Shown one piece after another: positions 26,605-37,180 of a DNA stretch of 64,000 nucleotides; the stretch's first letter is position 1; every line of letters begins with the position of its first letter. The position numbers and the translations under genes were made by a program. Origin of the DNA: Oikopleura dioica (taxonomy: Eukaryota > Chordata > Appendicularia > Copelata > Oikopleuridae); NCBI GenBank assembly GCA_907165135.1, contig OU015568.1:7448501-7512500 (forward strand), given 5' to 3'. The notes under the pieces are model-generated. The model searched no databases, was not told the origin of the DNA, and was given only the letters and a program-made list of their open reading frames with translations.

Positions 26605-27466
26605 CTGAAAGAAATGAAATCAACATGTTTACTTGTTCAATGAACAATGGAATACGAAGAACATGAGCGCTTTCTGTTTAATTTTTGTCTAATTTGGGGA
26701 CGAGTAACGGGGATAAAGCTATTTACACTGCGCATAATGAAACAATCGACCACGGTAAAATAACGACACGGCGCCCGTTTCAAAACAAAACAGAAAAAAC
26801 GTAGCTAGAATTTTAAGACGACACTTTTGTCTTATCTCTTTGGTTCGACAAAATGCCCAAGAAACAACGAAATTTATTTTGGAGTCGGAAATGGAAGGTT
26901 TCTGGAGAAATTTAAACCGATTTGAATAAATTTCAAATTTGAAAATATTGCAATAGAGGCTGAAAATGATTATTATTTATTTATGATGGATTTGAGCGAA
27001 AACATGATGCGAAAAAACGATTCTGCTGAAAAAAAGATAACGAAAATAACGATCGTTCAATTATCATGAGTTATCATGATAAAATTTCAGGTTAAAAATT
27101 GAAAAAAAGTAGCTACAGTAATAATTGTCAGCTTGAATTTTTCTTTTAAAAAACAAAATCCCCCTTAATCAGTGAATCACTGAATTTCCGCCGGGCCGAA
27201 ATTTATCTTGATCCACGAACTTCTTATGGGTTAATCTCTGTGCGTACTTGTCCGGCTTTGGAAGGCTTAATTCTCGCATTTCGGCGCCTAACGTGAACAT
27301 GTGGCTCTTATAATCTGCTGGCTTCTTTTTCCTAACGCGCAGCTCATCCCCTGGCCCATGTTCGCTCTACGACACTATATTATCACTAACACTTGTTTTT
27401 TGGCTTATCATCGGTTTAGCTTCTCGGATTTCTGCGAGGGCCAAATCGGGGGAAAACAAATACCAA

Positions 27467-27860
27467 ATCTATTGGTTTTTAACCCGTTCGCGCATCATGA
27501 CCAATTTTGTGGTAACTTTTAAATATAGCGTATGTAAATATTCCCTAAATACGCCAATGGGTTAAATCGGTTCTATCTATCAAACTGCTAAGTCTATTGG
27601 ATTTTAACCCATCGACGTATAATGACCAATTTTGTGGCAAGTTTTAAATGAAGCGTAGGCCAAAATTTCCCAAAATACGCCAACAAGTTAAAATTTTCTT
27701 TATCTAGCTACTTAACCTATTGGATTTTAACCCGTTGACGTGTCATGACCAATTTTGTGGCAAGCTGTGAAATGAAAATAGTGGCCTACCGGGAAGACCC
27801 TGCCCGGTTGAGCAAAAAGAGCCCAGAATACGCCAACGGGTTAAAACCCTCTTTAACCCT
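27467..27860. repeat. three tandem copies of a ~125-bp palindromic-ended unit
   Basis: Copies begin near 27467, 27591 and 27716. Each has TTAACCCGTTGACGT-like sequence at its start, TGACCAATTTTGTGGCAAG in the middle, and AATACGCCAACGGGTTAA at its end, so each unit has inverted ends of about 15 bp. Copy 3 is longer because of an internal insertion of about 30 bp. Confidence 0.8.
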
Positions 27861-29008
27861 TTCTATCTTACTTGAACTCATCGCCACAAGTCCGCGTCGA
27901 TTCCAAATCAATCTTCAGAGAAAGCTTTTCTTTTCTAGGTCTCTTAACACTGATCACTCTCGAAATGCGCTCGGCAATTGTCATTTAGTCTTTTGGTATT
28001 TACAAATTTCAAATAATTTCGCTCATTAGCTGCTTTGCTAAGCAAATCTCTTCCGAAGGGCGCGATGCAAACTTGGTGGAGGCATTTTTTCGCGACGATC
28101 GACTATCGCGAGCGCGCAGGTGGCGCTAGTACGACCGATGGAATGTTATGAAGCGCGTTTAGGGAGGATTGTGAATGAGAAAGTTCGGCTAGTCTTCTGC
28201 TCAAAATTTCCTTGAAGAATTAAGAACTTTCGAGGAATATTAATTTTTAGAATAATCTTAAATTTCGCGAATCATAATTAAAAACCTTGAAATTAAGAAA
28301 TGCGCTTGAAGCCAAAATATCTGCTAGTAAGGTTAAAATGTCAACCCCTTGACGGGCTGTGGCTCTTTTTGCCGACGTTTTGCAAAGTTTCTTCCCCAAA
28401 TTGGTGAATATTTAATTTCTACCCTAGTCACCTCAAAATTTCGAATTTCCAGCTTTAGTATGCAAAATCCAGCGTTATTTTTCCCGGAAGTGTGATTTTT
28501 ACTGGACTTTTCTTGGAAGTTCATAAAACATTGAATTTGAATTTTTGCCACCCTTTTTCGGCGAAAACACTTGTCGAATCCAGTTATTACAGGGAAAAAT
28601 ATTTATGGTACAATAATTCGCACCAGTTTTTTGGTCTGCAGATTTAATCTCGTTAAATTAGGTTCCATAAAATTCTTATCGCTGAAATGCGACCTTATCA
28701 GCCGCTAGAATCGGGCGCACTTGAGCAACATCACTCAACAGTATTTAAATTGAACACCTGGTTTGTTTTACCCATATCAGAGCAACTAGCTAATTAGAGA
28801 TAGAAGTAACTATCAACGTGAAAGAAAAGAACAAACGACAAATAATGATGAAGAACAAGCTTTTTCAATCTTTCTTTTACTACAGGATAAGAGTTAGGAA
28901 TTAGAATTTCGAGATAGACTCCTACTAGGGGGGCAAAAAGTCGGGGTGGGAGAGTTCCTGGGGGAGTTTCTTGCCTGCGATTGGCTGAAGGGGTTAACCC
29001 CTAACCCC

Positions 29009-29294
29009 AAACCTGTGTAAAAAGCTGAGTCAGGGTTTGAAATATCTTAAATGAAAAGCCGCGTAGCGGCTTTTTCAAAATGAAGCCGCGAAGCGGCTTC
29101 GCGAATTCACCTTTTCAATTAATCTTCAAATTCTCCGCGGCTTCGTTTTGAAAAAGCCGCGTAGCAAGAATTTAAAAATTAATTATAAAGGTGAATTCGC
29201 GAAGCCGCTTCGCGGCTTCGTTTATGAAAAGCCGCTACGCGGCTTTTCATTTGAGATTTTTTAAATCCTGACTCAGGTATTCTACACAGATTTT
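29009..29294. repeat. MITE copy 12
   Basis: Both arms and an expanded hairpin core (an extra GAATTTAAAAATTAATT-like inverted spacer). Directly upstream of the exon at 29383, probably inside an intron. Confidence 0.87.
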
Positions 29295-29382
29295 CAATAC
29301 GAGAACCCCCAATCGGTACCGACTTTAGGAAGTTATAAAAGATCCACATTATGATTCTAAATTAATCTTTAACTCTTAACAG

Positions 29383-31038
29383 AAAACCGAAGGCGGCGTT
29401 TTTAACACCGTCAGCGCGACACTGGACTTGTCAGATTCAAATTCAGCGTTTTCCAGCTGCTCTGCAATGCGACTCGACGAGCGAATTTCAAAGGCAGAAT
29501 GCGGCGAGCAAAATGGAAATTTCTCGGAAAACGCGTCTTGCTACGTGGCGTGTTTAGAAACGCTAGAATTTGAGTGTTCCTGCACGTACGTTGAGCAGGG
29601 TATGCGAATGTTGAACAAAGAGGGCTGTTACTGGCAGCAAAAGGACGAGACGCAGCGCTGCGAGCTCACGCAAACCAGCAACTTTCTTCAAACAACTCTT
29701 GATATTCACTTTCAAGAGCTGCTGACAGAATCGCAGTGTCAAGACATGATTCAAAACGCGCTAGTTGCGAATTATCTCCAGGAAACAGTTTCTAAAAGGA
29801 GAAAGATTTCGAGTTTAATTAATCGCAAGAAGTATCATTTTTCTATATTTTTGAAGACAGAAAAGTTGGGCGGGATAAATTATGAAGTAAGAATGGCATC
29901 TTGGTTTCATCTAAACGATCAAGTTTCATTTCAAATGAAGTAAATTTTCAAATCGAAGTTTAGTTATAAAGGAAATGTCAGCTGTGAGGCAAGCTGTGAG
30001 ACAAGCCGTTCTCCAGCTGTAGCCAGAACAGCTGATCAAAAATGCATTTGAAAAAAATTTGATCTTGATCTTGCTTTCTTCAAATATTAAACTGTTTAAA
30101 GGTCTCCAGCGTTGAATGCTCCATATCATCTCAAAACCGAAAACGTCGGTCCTCAACAGCCAGTTCTACCAATTTCTCCGTCGTGGTATCTTCTACAGTA
30201 GAATCCATCAACGGCACCGTTCCCTCAGAAAGCGTATCCCCGGACGAATTTATCGAAAATCTTTTTATCGCTTTCGAGAGTACCAGTGGCGCTGATTGCG
30301 AAAATATAAATACGGAAAGTGTTCTCACGATTGACTATCCGGTCGAGCTTGAGAGTGTTTTTCAAAATGCTACAGAAACCTCGACTTCGACGGAATCGAC
30401 AACTACGGGGTCTTCTTCGAATAACGATGAGTTTATTAAAGAACTTGAAGCTCAGGTAAGCTGGACTCGAGAATATTTCCTCCTGGGCTGGGCGATATGT
30501 GTAGAAAACCTGAGTCAGGGTCTGAAAGATCTTTATTGAAAAGCCGCGCAGCGGCTTTTTCGAAGATCGAAGCCGCAAAGCGGCTTCGCCATTATTTAGA
30601 AAAAGATTAAAAGGTAGTTTTGCGAAGCCGCTGCGCGGCTTCGATTTACAAAAAAAGCCGCCACGCGGCTTTTCTTTAAAGGTATTTCAGACCCTGACTC
30701 AGGTTTTTCACACAGATTGCCGAGCCCAGCAGGTAGGATTTTTTTTGTTTCTAGCAAAATTTTTATGTTAAAAATTTCAGCTGCTGGAGCTGAATTCGAA
30801 GAACGAGGAGCTAAAAGAGACGGTGAACAGCATGGAAGTTCAAATGGAAATGCTGATGGAAGAAGATCGCCATCTTGAAAAGTCGCTGAAAACACAAACT
30901 TTCATGCAGATAAGCTTGTCAAATAGACTTAACCATGCGCTTCACTTTGTCGAGCACGAGCGAAAGACATCCGAGTGGCAGCTCAAAAAGATGATAAATG
31001 AGCTCAGCACCAAGATTGCCGACTTACTCTATCATTAA
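29383..31038 (+). CDS. Cys-rich, coiled-coil, probably secreted protein; first exon not located
   Basis: I do not recognise the family. Exons: 29383-29791 (Cys-rich, ECGEQNGNFSENASCYVACLE, CSCTYVEQGM, and further Cys), 30102-30455 and 30780-31038. The second exon has a possible furin site (NRKRRSS), N-glycosylation sequons (NGT, NAT) and a Ser/Thr-rich acidic stretch. The last exon predicts a coiled coil (LLELNSKNEELKETVNSME onward) to the C-terminus KIADLLYH. Exon joins are in phase: YLQET|VSSVEC and ELEAQ|LLELN. The second intron contains MITE copy 13. The exon at 29383 opens with an in-frame acceptor, so a signal-peptide exon should lie upstream. Secretion is inferred from the paired Cys and sequons and is not shown directly. 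Confidence 0.65.
30483..30729. repeat. MITE copy 13 (intron of the coiled-coil secreted gene)
   Basis: Complete ends (CTGGGCTGGGCGA; TTGCCGAGCCCAG), both arms and both hairpins. It begins about 27 bp after the GT donor, and the acceptor AATTTCAG lies about 50 bp after it. Confidence 0.9.
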
Positions 31039-31154
31039 CACGCTTTTCCTTCCTGCCTAAGAGGAGACTCTTATAACGTCATCTCCAATTATCCACTGTT
31101 TTATCTTCAAAAGAATGCCAAGCAATAAACAAAAGAAAATCAAAACCAAATTGT

Positions 31155-31260
31155 CTGGGCTCCGCAACCTGCGCGGCTTTTCATTGGAGATATTTTAACC
31201 CTTACTCAGGTTTTCTACACACGTTGCCTTTTCATTGAAGACTCTGACTCAGGATTTCTT
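31155..31260. repeat. MITE copy 14, remnant with partial duplication
   Basis: Left end CTGGGCTCCGCAACCT fused to a right arm (CTTACTCAGGTTTTCTACACA). A second partial right arm, GACTCTGACTCAGG, follows directly. Confidence 0.75.
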
Positions 31261-31454
31261 ATTCCGACAAGATACAGAACACGAAATAATTTTAAATACG
31301 TTCAACCTTTCTAACCATCATCCCCAAACACGCGTTTTAGATGCCAAATCGTCAAGCAAATCCGAAAATCCGCAAATCTCAAACATGTCGAGCAAGTCCT
31401 ATAAAACGCGCGCGCGTACCTAACTTTCCACGATAGAAAAAAATATTTCCAAGC

Positions 31455-32719
31455 ATGCAGATTTTCACTTTTTTGCTCTTTTCGAAGATCTTTGCGGAAG
31501 AAATTGTCGACTGGGATGAGCTCATTGCGAAGTTAGAGGCAGAAGATCAAGAGCATCATGCTTTTGCGGAACATCACGATCATCTGGAGGTTGACGAGAG
31601 GCATCACAGTCTTGATAACTTAGATTATGATTATCAGATGCCGGAGAGTCTCTGGACCACTCAGCAAGGTTTTCAAAAGGGACTCTAGAATTTTCCACCG
31701 AAAAAAAGCTTTTGCAAACCTGTAAAAGGATAGAACATTCGACGATTTCGACTCACTTGCTGAGCAACTCACTTTTGGAAAAGTAGAGCCACATAAACTC
31801 GTCAACTACGGCTGCCACTGTTTCAATACTGGCGATCGACCACAATCGGACATGACCAAGGGGCCCCCAGTTGATGAAATCGACAGAGCTTGTATGAACT
31901 ACAAGGTAAGAAAAACCCCCCAAAAAGAAGGGATGAATAATTTTGTTAGCACTGCTTGGCATGCAGCAGACTCCATCTCGACGATAACAACTGCATTCCA
32001 GAATTGATCGAGTACTCGCTCGTCGGCATCCAGCCTCAGTGTCGTAAGTGTAAACTAAGGGCCCTGTCAGCAATAATTTTCTTTGGCGAAATTAGACGAA
32101 ATATTTCAAGGAGCATTTCATGTCCAAAACACCCTAAATCTTTCATTCTATGGAAGCACTAAAACTTTAATAAATTCAGCTGCGGCCGTCGGCAACAACG
32201 AACAACGATGCAAATCAATGGTTTGCCAGGTACTTTTGCTTCTTGAATAATAAATAATAAATATAATTTAAATTTTAAATATTTTCAGTGCGATAAGATG
32301 CTCGTCAACGATCTCCTCGATCTGATCAACCAAGGAATCGACTTTGATGCTCAAAACTACATGATCATGAATACGGATCAATGCTTTAGTGGAGGCCAGA
32401 ATACGGGACCAGGGCCAAATCATGGAAACAATACACCAAGACAATGCTGCGGGGAGTTTCCAGCGCAGGAATGGGTTAATTTGAAGACAAGCGATAAACT
32501 GGGTTCGTCAACCTGAGTAGAAAACCTGAGTTAGGTTCTGAAGCGGCTTCTGATTTAAGCTCCTCAGAACCTGACTCAGGTTTTCTACTCAGGTTGACGA
32601 ACCTAGTTAATTGACGAATGAAAATTAACCTTTTTTCGCAGATCTTGTACCGTCCATCAAAGAAGGAGTGTTGCCTCGGAAAGGTTCGAGCTTTAGGAAC
32701 CTGTTCTGCTAACAACTGA
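31455..32719 (+). CDS. secreted phospholipase A2-like protein, probably non-catalytic
   Basis: Exon 1 (from 31455) gives a signal peptide (MQIFTFLLFSKIFA) and an acidic, His-rich stretch (HHAFAEHHDHLEVDERHH). Later exons are about 31733-31904, 31951-32044, 32181-32230, 32289-32472 and 32641-32719. They carry a PLA2-like core: Ca-loop type NYGCHCF, GPPVDEIDRACMNYKHC, many paired Cys, PRQCCGEFPAQEW and a Cys-rich end (KKECCLGKVRALGTC). In active PLA2 the helix reads CCxxHDxC; here the aligned positions are A-C-M-N-Y-K-H-C, so the catalytic His-Asp pair is Tyr-Lys. That points to a binding or structural role, perhaps extracellular. The first intron has no in-phase GT donor and is probably GG-AG. 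The last intron contains MITE copy 15. PLA2-like assignment rests on motif spacing. Confidence 0.72.
32499..32606. repeat. MITE copy 15, short form (last intron of PLA2-like gene)
   Basis: 108 bp, almost a pure inverted repeat: CTGGGTTCGTCAACCTGAGT on the left and its complement on the right. Both arms are unusually well matched, which suggests a recent copy or gene conversion. Confidence 0.88.
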
Positions 32720-32964
32720 TCAAAATCTCGTCACCATTCTTGTGTGTGAACCCCTTGTTTTTATCCGTCATTTATAAATAAACCTCGTAAAATTAACCTT
32801 ACCAACAGTGGATAATAAATAACATTGTGCTTGTTGGGGTAATTTTTGTTGACGCGGGGAAATAATAAACGCGCCTGTCCTCTGTTTTGCAGATTATATG
32901 ACGCTTTATCACCTTGGCACTAAAGAGAGCAAGGCAGAGTAAAAACGAAAGTTCGAATCGTATT

Positions 32965-35900
32965 ATGAATGTTAATTCTGGCAGCGAAGATGGCCGGAAA
33001 AAGCAAGAAAACAGCAACAAAGCTTTTAAATGGACTGCAATTTCAGCTTTATGCCTTTGTTTCGTGGCGATAGTTAATCATGTGAGTGTCGAGTTAAACT
33101 AGCAAGAAATAAAAATAACTCGTCGAATTCTCACGAAATTAATTAGTGCGTTTACGGACCGCTGCCAGAATGCGACTTGTTCTTCTATCGCGTTTTGCCC
33201 TTGTTCGATTGCGTTTACATCATCGGTGCTATTATTGGACTCATCGCCGCGAAAATGCACAGTGTGATGATTTACTCTTTCTTTAGGTACAGGCCGACTG
33301 CCTGGGCTCGGCAACTTGTGTAGAAAACCTGAGTCTGGTTCTGAAGAGCTAAAATTATAAACCGCGCAGCATTAGCATTTTATTTTATATGCTTAACTGA
33401 AAACGTGGTATGGGCTGATTCTTCGGCAAGACCGAAGAATTGATGCTTTCAATAACACTGATTCTTCGGCAAATCGAGAATTGCCTTGAACCGAAGGATT
33501 AATGATAAAATTGACAGTGATTCTTCGGCAAATTTTCTAGAATCCATTATCAGAATTCTTTTGATAAATTTTTGATTGCAACCTATGAGTCATCACTTAT
33601 GAAAAAGACATTTTCTAGAAAAAAACACATTTTAGCAATAAGTACTTTCTATAATTTGAGGTTAGTGTTAGGGGGCACTGGGCAAAATGACAGAACTAAC
33701 TCACCCGAGGGGGATAGGCTAGGGTTAGTTAGGGTTACCGAAGGTAACCCTAAGTAACCATAGACTAGACCCCGGCATTTAGGACCTAAGGGGCGTAGCC
33801 CCGTGGTTAGGGGCACAGGAATCTGTGAATAAATTCACCTTAGCCGAAGAATCAGTGTTCTTTTATCTCTTTTATCACTCATTCTTCGGTTCAGGCCGAA
33901 GAATCAGTGTTCTTACACGCATCAATCCTTCGGCCTCCAAGCCGAAGAATTAGGCCGTATCACCACTGAAAAGCCGCGTGGCGGCTTTTGAAAACGAAGC
34001 CGCGAAGCGGCTTCGCAAGTATTTGAAAAAGATCAAGATGGTAATGTTGGCTCTCGAATAAGCTGCAAAAACTGAACACGGTCTTGCGTAGGAAAAAGAA
34101 CTGGTATATTTTGTAGAGCTCCGTAGAGCGGGCGAGAACGAAGTGTGTGAAAGTGGCAGCGCGCTCCGCATAAATACGTTGCGCGAGAAAAACATGAAAA
34201 CAAGATAGAATCAGGATCGGCTTTTTCGTGAACCACAACAGCCCCCAGACGATGATGATTCTAGGGTGATGAGTAGAGTTGACTGGACGCGCGGCGCAGG
34301 TTTTGAGCGCGAGCACGGTGATTCGGAAGGGAAGAAGTAGACGATCAGGGTGAAATTGTAGAAGATGAGAACTAAAGATGAGTTGAAAGTGTAGATTTAC
34401 CAGGGCGAGAGCTGGATTTGGAGTCGAAGAGAGATGCCAGGTAGCGGCGTGATAAGGAGAAGTCAGGATTGCCAGGACAATAGCTGGGCTTGTAGATGTA
34501 GAAGGGAGAGTAGAGAGCAGTACCAGGGCTAGAGCTGGGTTTGAAGAGTAGTTAGGATTGCCAGGGCTAGGGCTAGGGCTGGTCTTGGTAGATTCGAGTA
34601 GTAGTGCCAGGGCTTGAGCTGGGCTTAGTGAGAGTTGATTGAGGTTGAGTTGGTTGCCAGGGCGAGTGCTGGGCTTGAAAGAGAGAGGTGTGCCAGGACG
34701 AAAACTGGGCTTAGAAGTTGAGATTGTAGTTGTAGTAGTAGTTGACGTAGTAGTTGTCGAAGTTGAAGTAGGGAGTCTGCGAAGTCGATCAGCTGAGTTT
34801 TGTGCGTCTTGAGTCGAGCGCGGAGTAGAGATGAGAGACAGGAGAAGCGAGCGAAGGATGCATCGTACCCCGAGCTGATGACGAGCAGAGCGTTGAGTAG
34901 AGAAGAAGGATGAAGATTGGTGGATGAAGTTGTTAGAATTGATATGAATTGATGAAAAGGTGAAGAGATTGAAGTTGTTGTGTAGTTTTGGCGATCAAAA
35001 TCATGTCGGTGGAGTTGAGCGGAGGTCATAACCGTTTAGTTGATGATGGCGGGAAGATCGCGAGATTAGAGTTGAACTTGAGCGGCGATGTGACCAAGAC
35101 TCGAAGATTGAAAGAAGATCGCTCGTGAGATCGACGTTGGCGATTTTGATGCAGAGTGCCGTTGGGGATGTGAGGTTTTGGCGGGAGATTTCCGTGTGTC
35201 AACGGAGAAAGTAGTTGAGGGAGGTCGAACGTGTTGAAACTGACGTTGACGGCGTTGAGCAAGAGAAAATCGAGGTAAGTGGCTCAGAAGGCTAGACTAC
35301 CTTTGGTGGGCACTCTTTATGTGCCGAAAACTCGACACAAGTAAAGAGTGACGCGAGAGTTTCGCGGTTTGATTCATGCGCCAGCTAACAGTAAACCAGC
35401 GAGAGAGAGGTTGTTGTCGTAGCCAACGTTGAGCGCAAGAAAACAACGGCGGGGATGTCCAGAGGTGGCTAGGTGACGTTCGTTCTCTACCAGCGAAGAG
35501 TAGACGAGATTCCAACAAAAAAAAACGAAGTTTTTTAGATGAAGGGCGAGGGTTCTAGTAGTCCTGGTACCATTTTATGTTGGCTCTCGAATAAGCTGCA
35601 AAAACTGAACACGGTCTTGCGTAGGAAAAAGAACTGGTATATTTTGTAGAGCTCCGTAGAGCGGGCGAGAACGAAGTGTGTGAAAGTGGCAGCGCGCTCC
35701 GCATAAATACGTTGCGCGAGAAAAACATGAAAACAAGATAGAATCAGGATCGGCTTTTTCGTGAACCACAACAGTAACGTTGCGAAGGCGCTTCGCGGCT
35801 TCATTTTCAAAAAAGCCGCTACGCGGCTTTTCAGTTAAGCTCTTCAGTGCCTGACTCAGGTATTCTAACTCTTGTTCATTTTTTACAGTCGATTCTAGCG

Positions 35901-36272
35901 TATCTGCGGTGACGACAATGCTGTGTTACATTATCAACGCCGCTGTAGACACGATGTCGATTACAGCGGACATGAAGCAGCTAAGGGTAGTACTAGGCGA
36001 TAAGTTTAGAAAGTAATTTTGGATGTCGATTCTTCCTATCCACCCCTCAGGAAGCGTCAGTAAGTGCCAGCGAGGTATTAGAAGACGATGCCGTAACTGG
36101 CAGAGTTATCGATTACTGCAGGTGAGCTCAACGGGGGATTACGGCTCTGGATTAGGCTTTTAGATATCCGGAGAATCGTTATCATGGATACAAGTTCGAC
36201 TTAATTGTGGAGGCGCTTGGAGTTGCCATTCATATCGCTGCTTTGCTTTTCGAGTTTCAAATGTTCATTTAA
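32965..36272 (+). CDS. four-transmembrane protein of unknown family
   Basis: Five exons: 32965-33081, 33147-33286, 35899-35986, 36051-36121 and 36174-36272. Start chosen at the ATG giving MNVNSGSEDGRKKQ, a basic cytosolic head. TM1 is FKWTAISALCLCFVAIVNH, TM2 FDCVYIIGAIIGLIAAK, TM3 VSAVTTMLCYIINAAVD and TM4 LIVEALGVAIHIAALLFEF, ending FQMFI. The first loop has CVYGPLPECDLFF, two Cys as in claudin/tetraspan-type loops, but no W-GLW-C-C motif, so I do not name a family. For exon 3 the acceptor GATTCTAG at 35898 keeps the frame, whereas the earlier TTTTACAG would run into a stop. Intron 2 is 2.6 kb and consists almost wholly of nested transposons. Confidence 0.7.
33404..33964. mobile_element. 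second hAT-like foldback family (ATTCTTCGGC repeats) inside MITE copy 16
   Basis: Terminal repeats CGTGGTATGGGCTGATTCTT and the complement of AATTAGGCCGTATCACC pair over 23 bp with five mismatches. ACTGAAAA flanks both ends (33396-33403, 33965-33972). The word ATTCTTCGGC or its complement recurs at least seven times subterminally, as in transposase-binding arrays. Confidence 0.82.
34045..34240 (-). repeat. long terminal repeat, left copy
   Basis: 196 bp, TG...CA ends, identical to the copy at 35578-35773. Contains a CATAAATAC-like AT element that could be a promoter core. Confidence 0.88.
34400..34715. repeat. degenerate 22-bp minisatellite inside the LTR element
   Basis: About eight copies of a motif close to TGCCAGGGCTAGAGCTGGGC, spaced 35-50 bp apart, at roughly 34400, 34436, 34471, 34521, 34560, 34605, 34656 and 34692. 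Spacers are unrelated, so it is an interspersed motif array and not a strict tandem. Confidence 0.75.
35578..35773 (-). repeat. long terminal repeat, right copy
   Basis: Identical 196-bp copy, the 5' LTR if the element reads on the minus strand. Followed by the GTAA duplication and then the remainder of the host MITE. Confidence 0.88.
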
Positions 36273-36590
36273 CATCGTCCAAATTTGCAAATTTCAAACT
36301 CGCAAAAGATCCTTTCAATCCGCGCAAGAAAGAAGCTCGAACGAGATGTTCATTATAAAAAACTCCTCCAAAAAACATTGACCCTCGAATAGAAAAAATT
36401 TCAGAAACTGTTGAATAAACATTCTCAAAGAAATTAAAGGCTGACCGCGTAGTAAAGCGATGCTTGAGATGGATTAAAATAACACAGACTTTAACCGACT
36501 TGTCTTATGCGTTCATGGCTATTAATTTTATTGAAGAGAAGGTTAAAGAAAGAAAATTGTATAAAGAAAGAAGGGAAGTCGATTCTCTAA

Positions 36591-37132
36591 ATGGGCAAAA
36601 AGCTGTTTAGCTATTCTTTCCCAGGTAGATAAGTCGAGTACTGAAGGAGAGCTGGAACGTGGTTTTGTTTCAGAGCGCAACCACGAGCGGACGACGACCC
36701 TTGGCAGAATTACGGCCGTCTCGATTGTTCTTATCTTGGCGATAACAGGTAAACACTAGTATGAGACATTCTTGCTACAAACACGCGACTCTTTTCATCA
36801 TTTCTTTCTTCTTTTTAGGGGCAGTGATGATAGCTGAAGTTAGCGCGAAAACGAGGAACAAAAATTCCTCTTCAATGGAAGAAGTCGCTGTTGATCAAAT
36901 AGAAATCGTCGAGGAAATAGTTGAAAAAGATGAAAAACGAAGAAAAACGACGACAACAACGCCGCAGGCTCCAACAACTACAACACGTTTATTATTCAAC
37001 GATAGCGTTTCTAACTTGAAGGATGCCTCAGCTGACTCAAATCGAACAGAGATAGGGGATAAGCCGCCGGCTGAGCCAGAAGATGCAGATTCTTCTTTTT
37101 GGGTGGATTACATCGAAGAACTGCCCAATTGA
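36591..37132 (+). CDS. small single-pass or secreted protein of unknown function
   Basis: Three exons in phase: 36591-36624, 36675-36748 and 36820-37132. The protein begins MGKKLFSYSFPERNHERTTT, followed by one hydrophobic segment (RITAVSIVLILAITGAVMIA) that is either a signal anchor or an uncleaved signal. The rest is highly charged (VDQIEIVEEIVEKDEKRRK), has a Thr-rich mucin-like run (TTTTTPQAPTTTT), a sequon (NRT) and an acidic C-terminus. No domain recognised. An ATG inside intron 2 also opens a frame with a hydrophobic start, so the alternative start MRHSCYKHATLF cannot be excluded. Confidence 0.62.
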
Positions 37133-37180
37133 CCTGTTTTTATTGCTTCTCTATCTCTTTCAAAGAAATACTGTCAAAAA

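Larger units (their letters stand above)
26605..29382. other. non-coding stretch with tandem repeat and a MITE; possible first exons
   Basis: Holds the 5' side of the RalGDS gene and the 5' side of the secreted coiled-coil gene. A frame on the minus strand at about 27185-27310 (MRELSLPKPDKYAQRLTHKK) could be a first RalGDS exon, but I cannot join it. A frame at about 28845 (+) starting MMKNKLFQSFFYY could be a signal exon for the downstream gene, but its phase does not fit. Confidence 0.4.
34045..35773 (-). mobile_element. non-autonomous LTR retroelement (TRIM/LARD-like), 1.73 kb
   Basis: Two 196-bp direct repeats at 34045-34240 and 35578-35773 are identical base for base, start TGTTGG and end CCACAACA (TG...CA). 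GTAA flanks both sides (34041-34044, 35774-35777). On the minus strand the sequence five bases inside the LTR is TGGTACCAGGACTACT, a plausible primer-binding site beginning TGG, so the element probably reads on the minus strand. The internal frames (minus, 34625-35029 and 35026-35262) are Ser/Leu/Thr-rich with no gag, protease, RT or integrase motif that I can see. Confidence 0.88.
33302..35870. repeat. MITE copy 16, broken by two later insertions
   Basis: Host MITE pieces lie at 33302-33403 (CTGGGCTCGGCAACTTGTG...), 33965-34044 (GCCGC hairpins) and 35774-35870 (CTTCGCGGCTTC... CTGACTCAGG). The pieces are collinear once the two younger elements are removed. Confidence 0.85.

Noticed and set aside
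34625-35262. Ser/Leu-rich minus-strand frames as host genes
   Set aside because: They lie inside the LTR element and reflect its motif array; no zinc knuckle, protease, RT or integrase motif.
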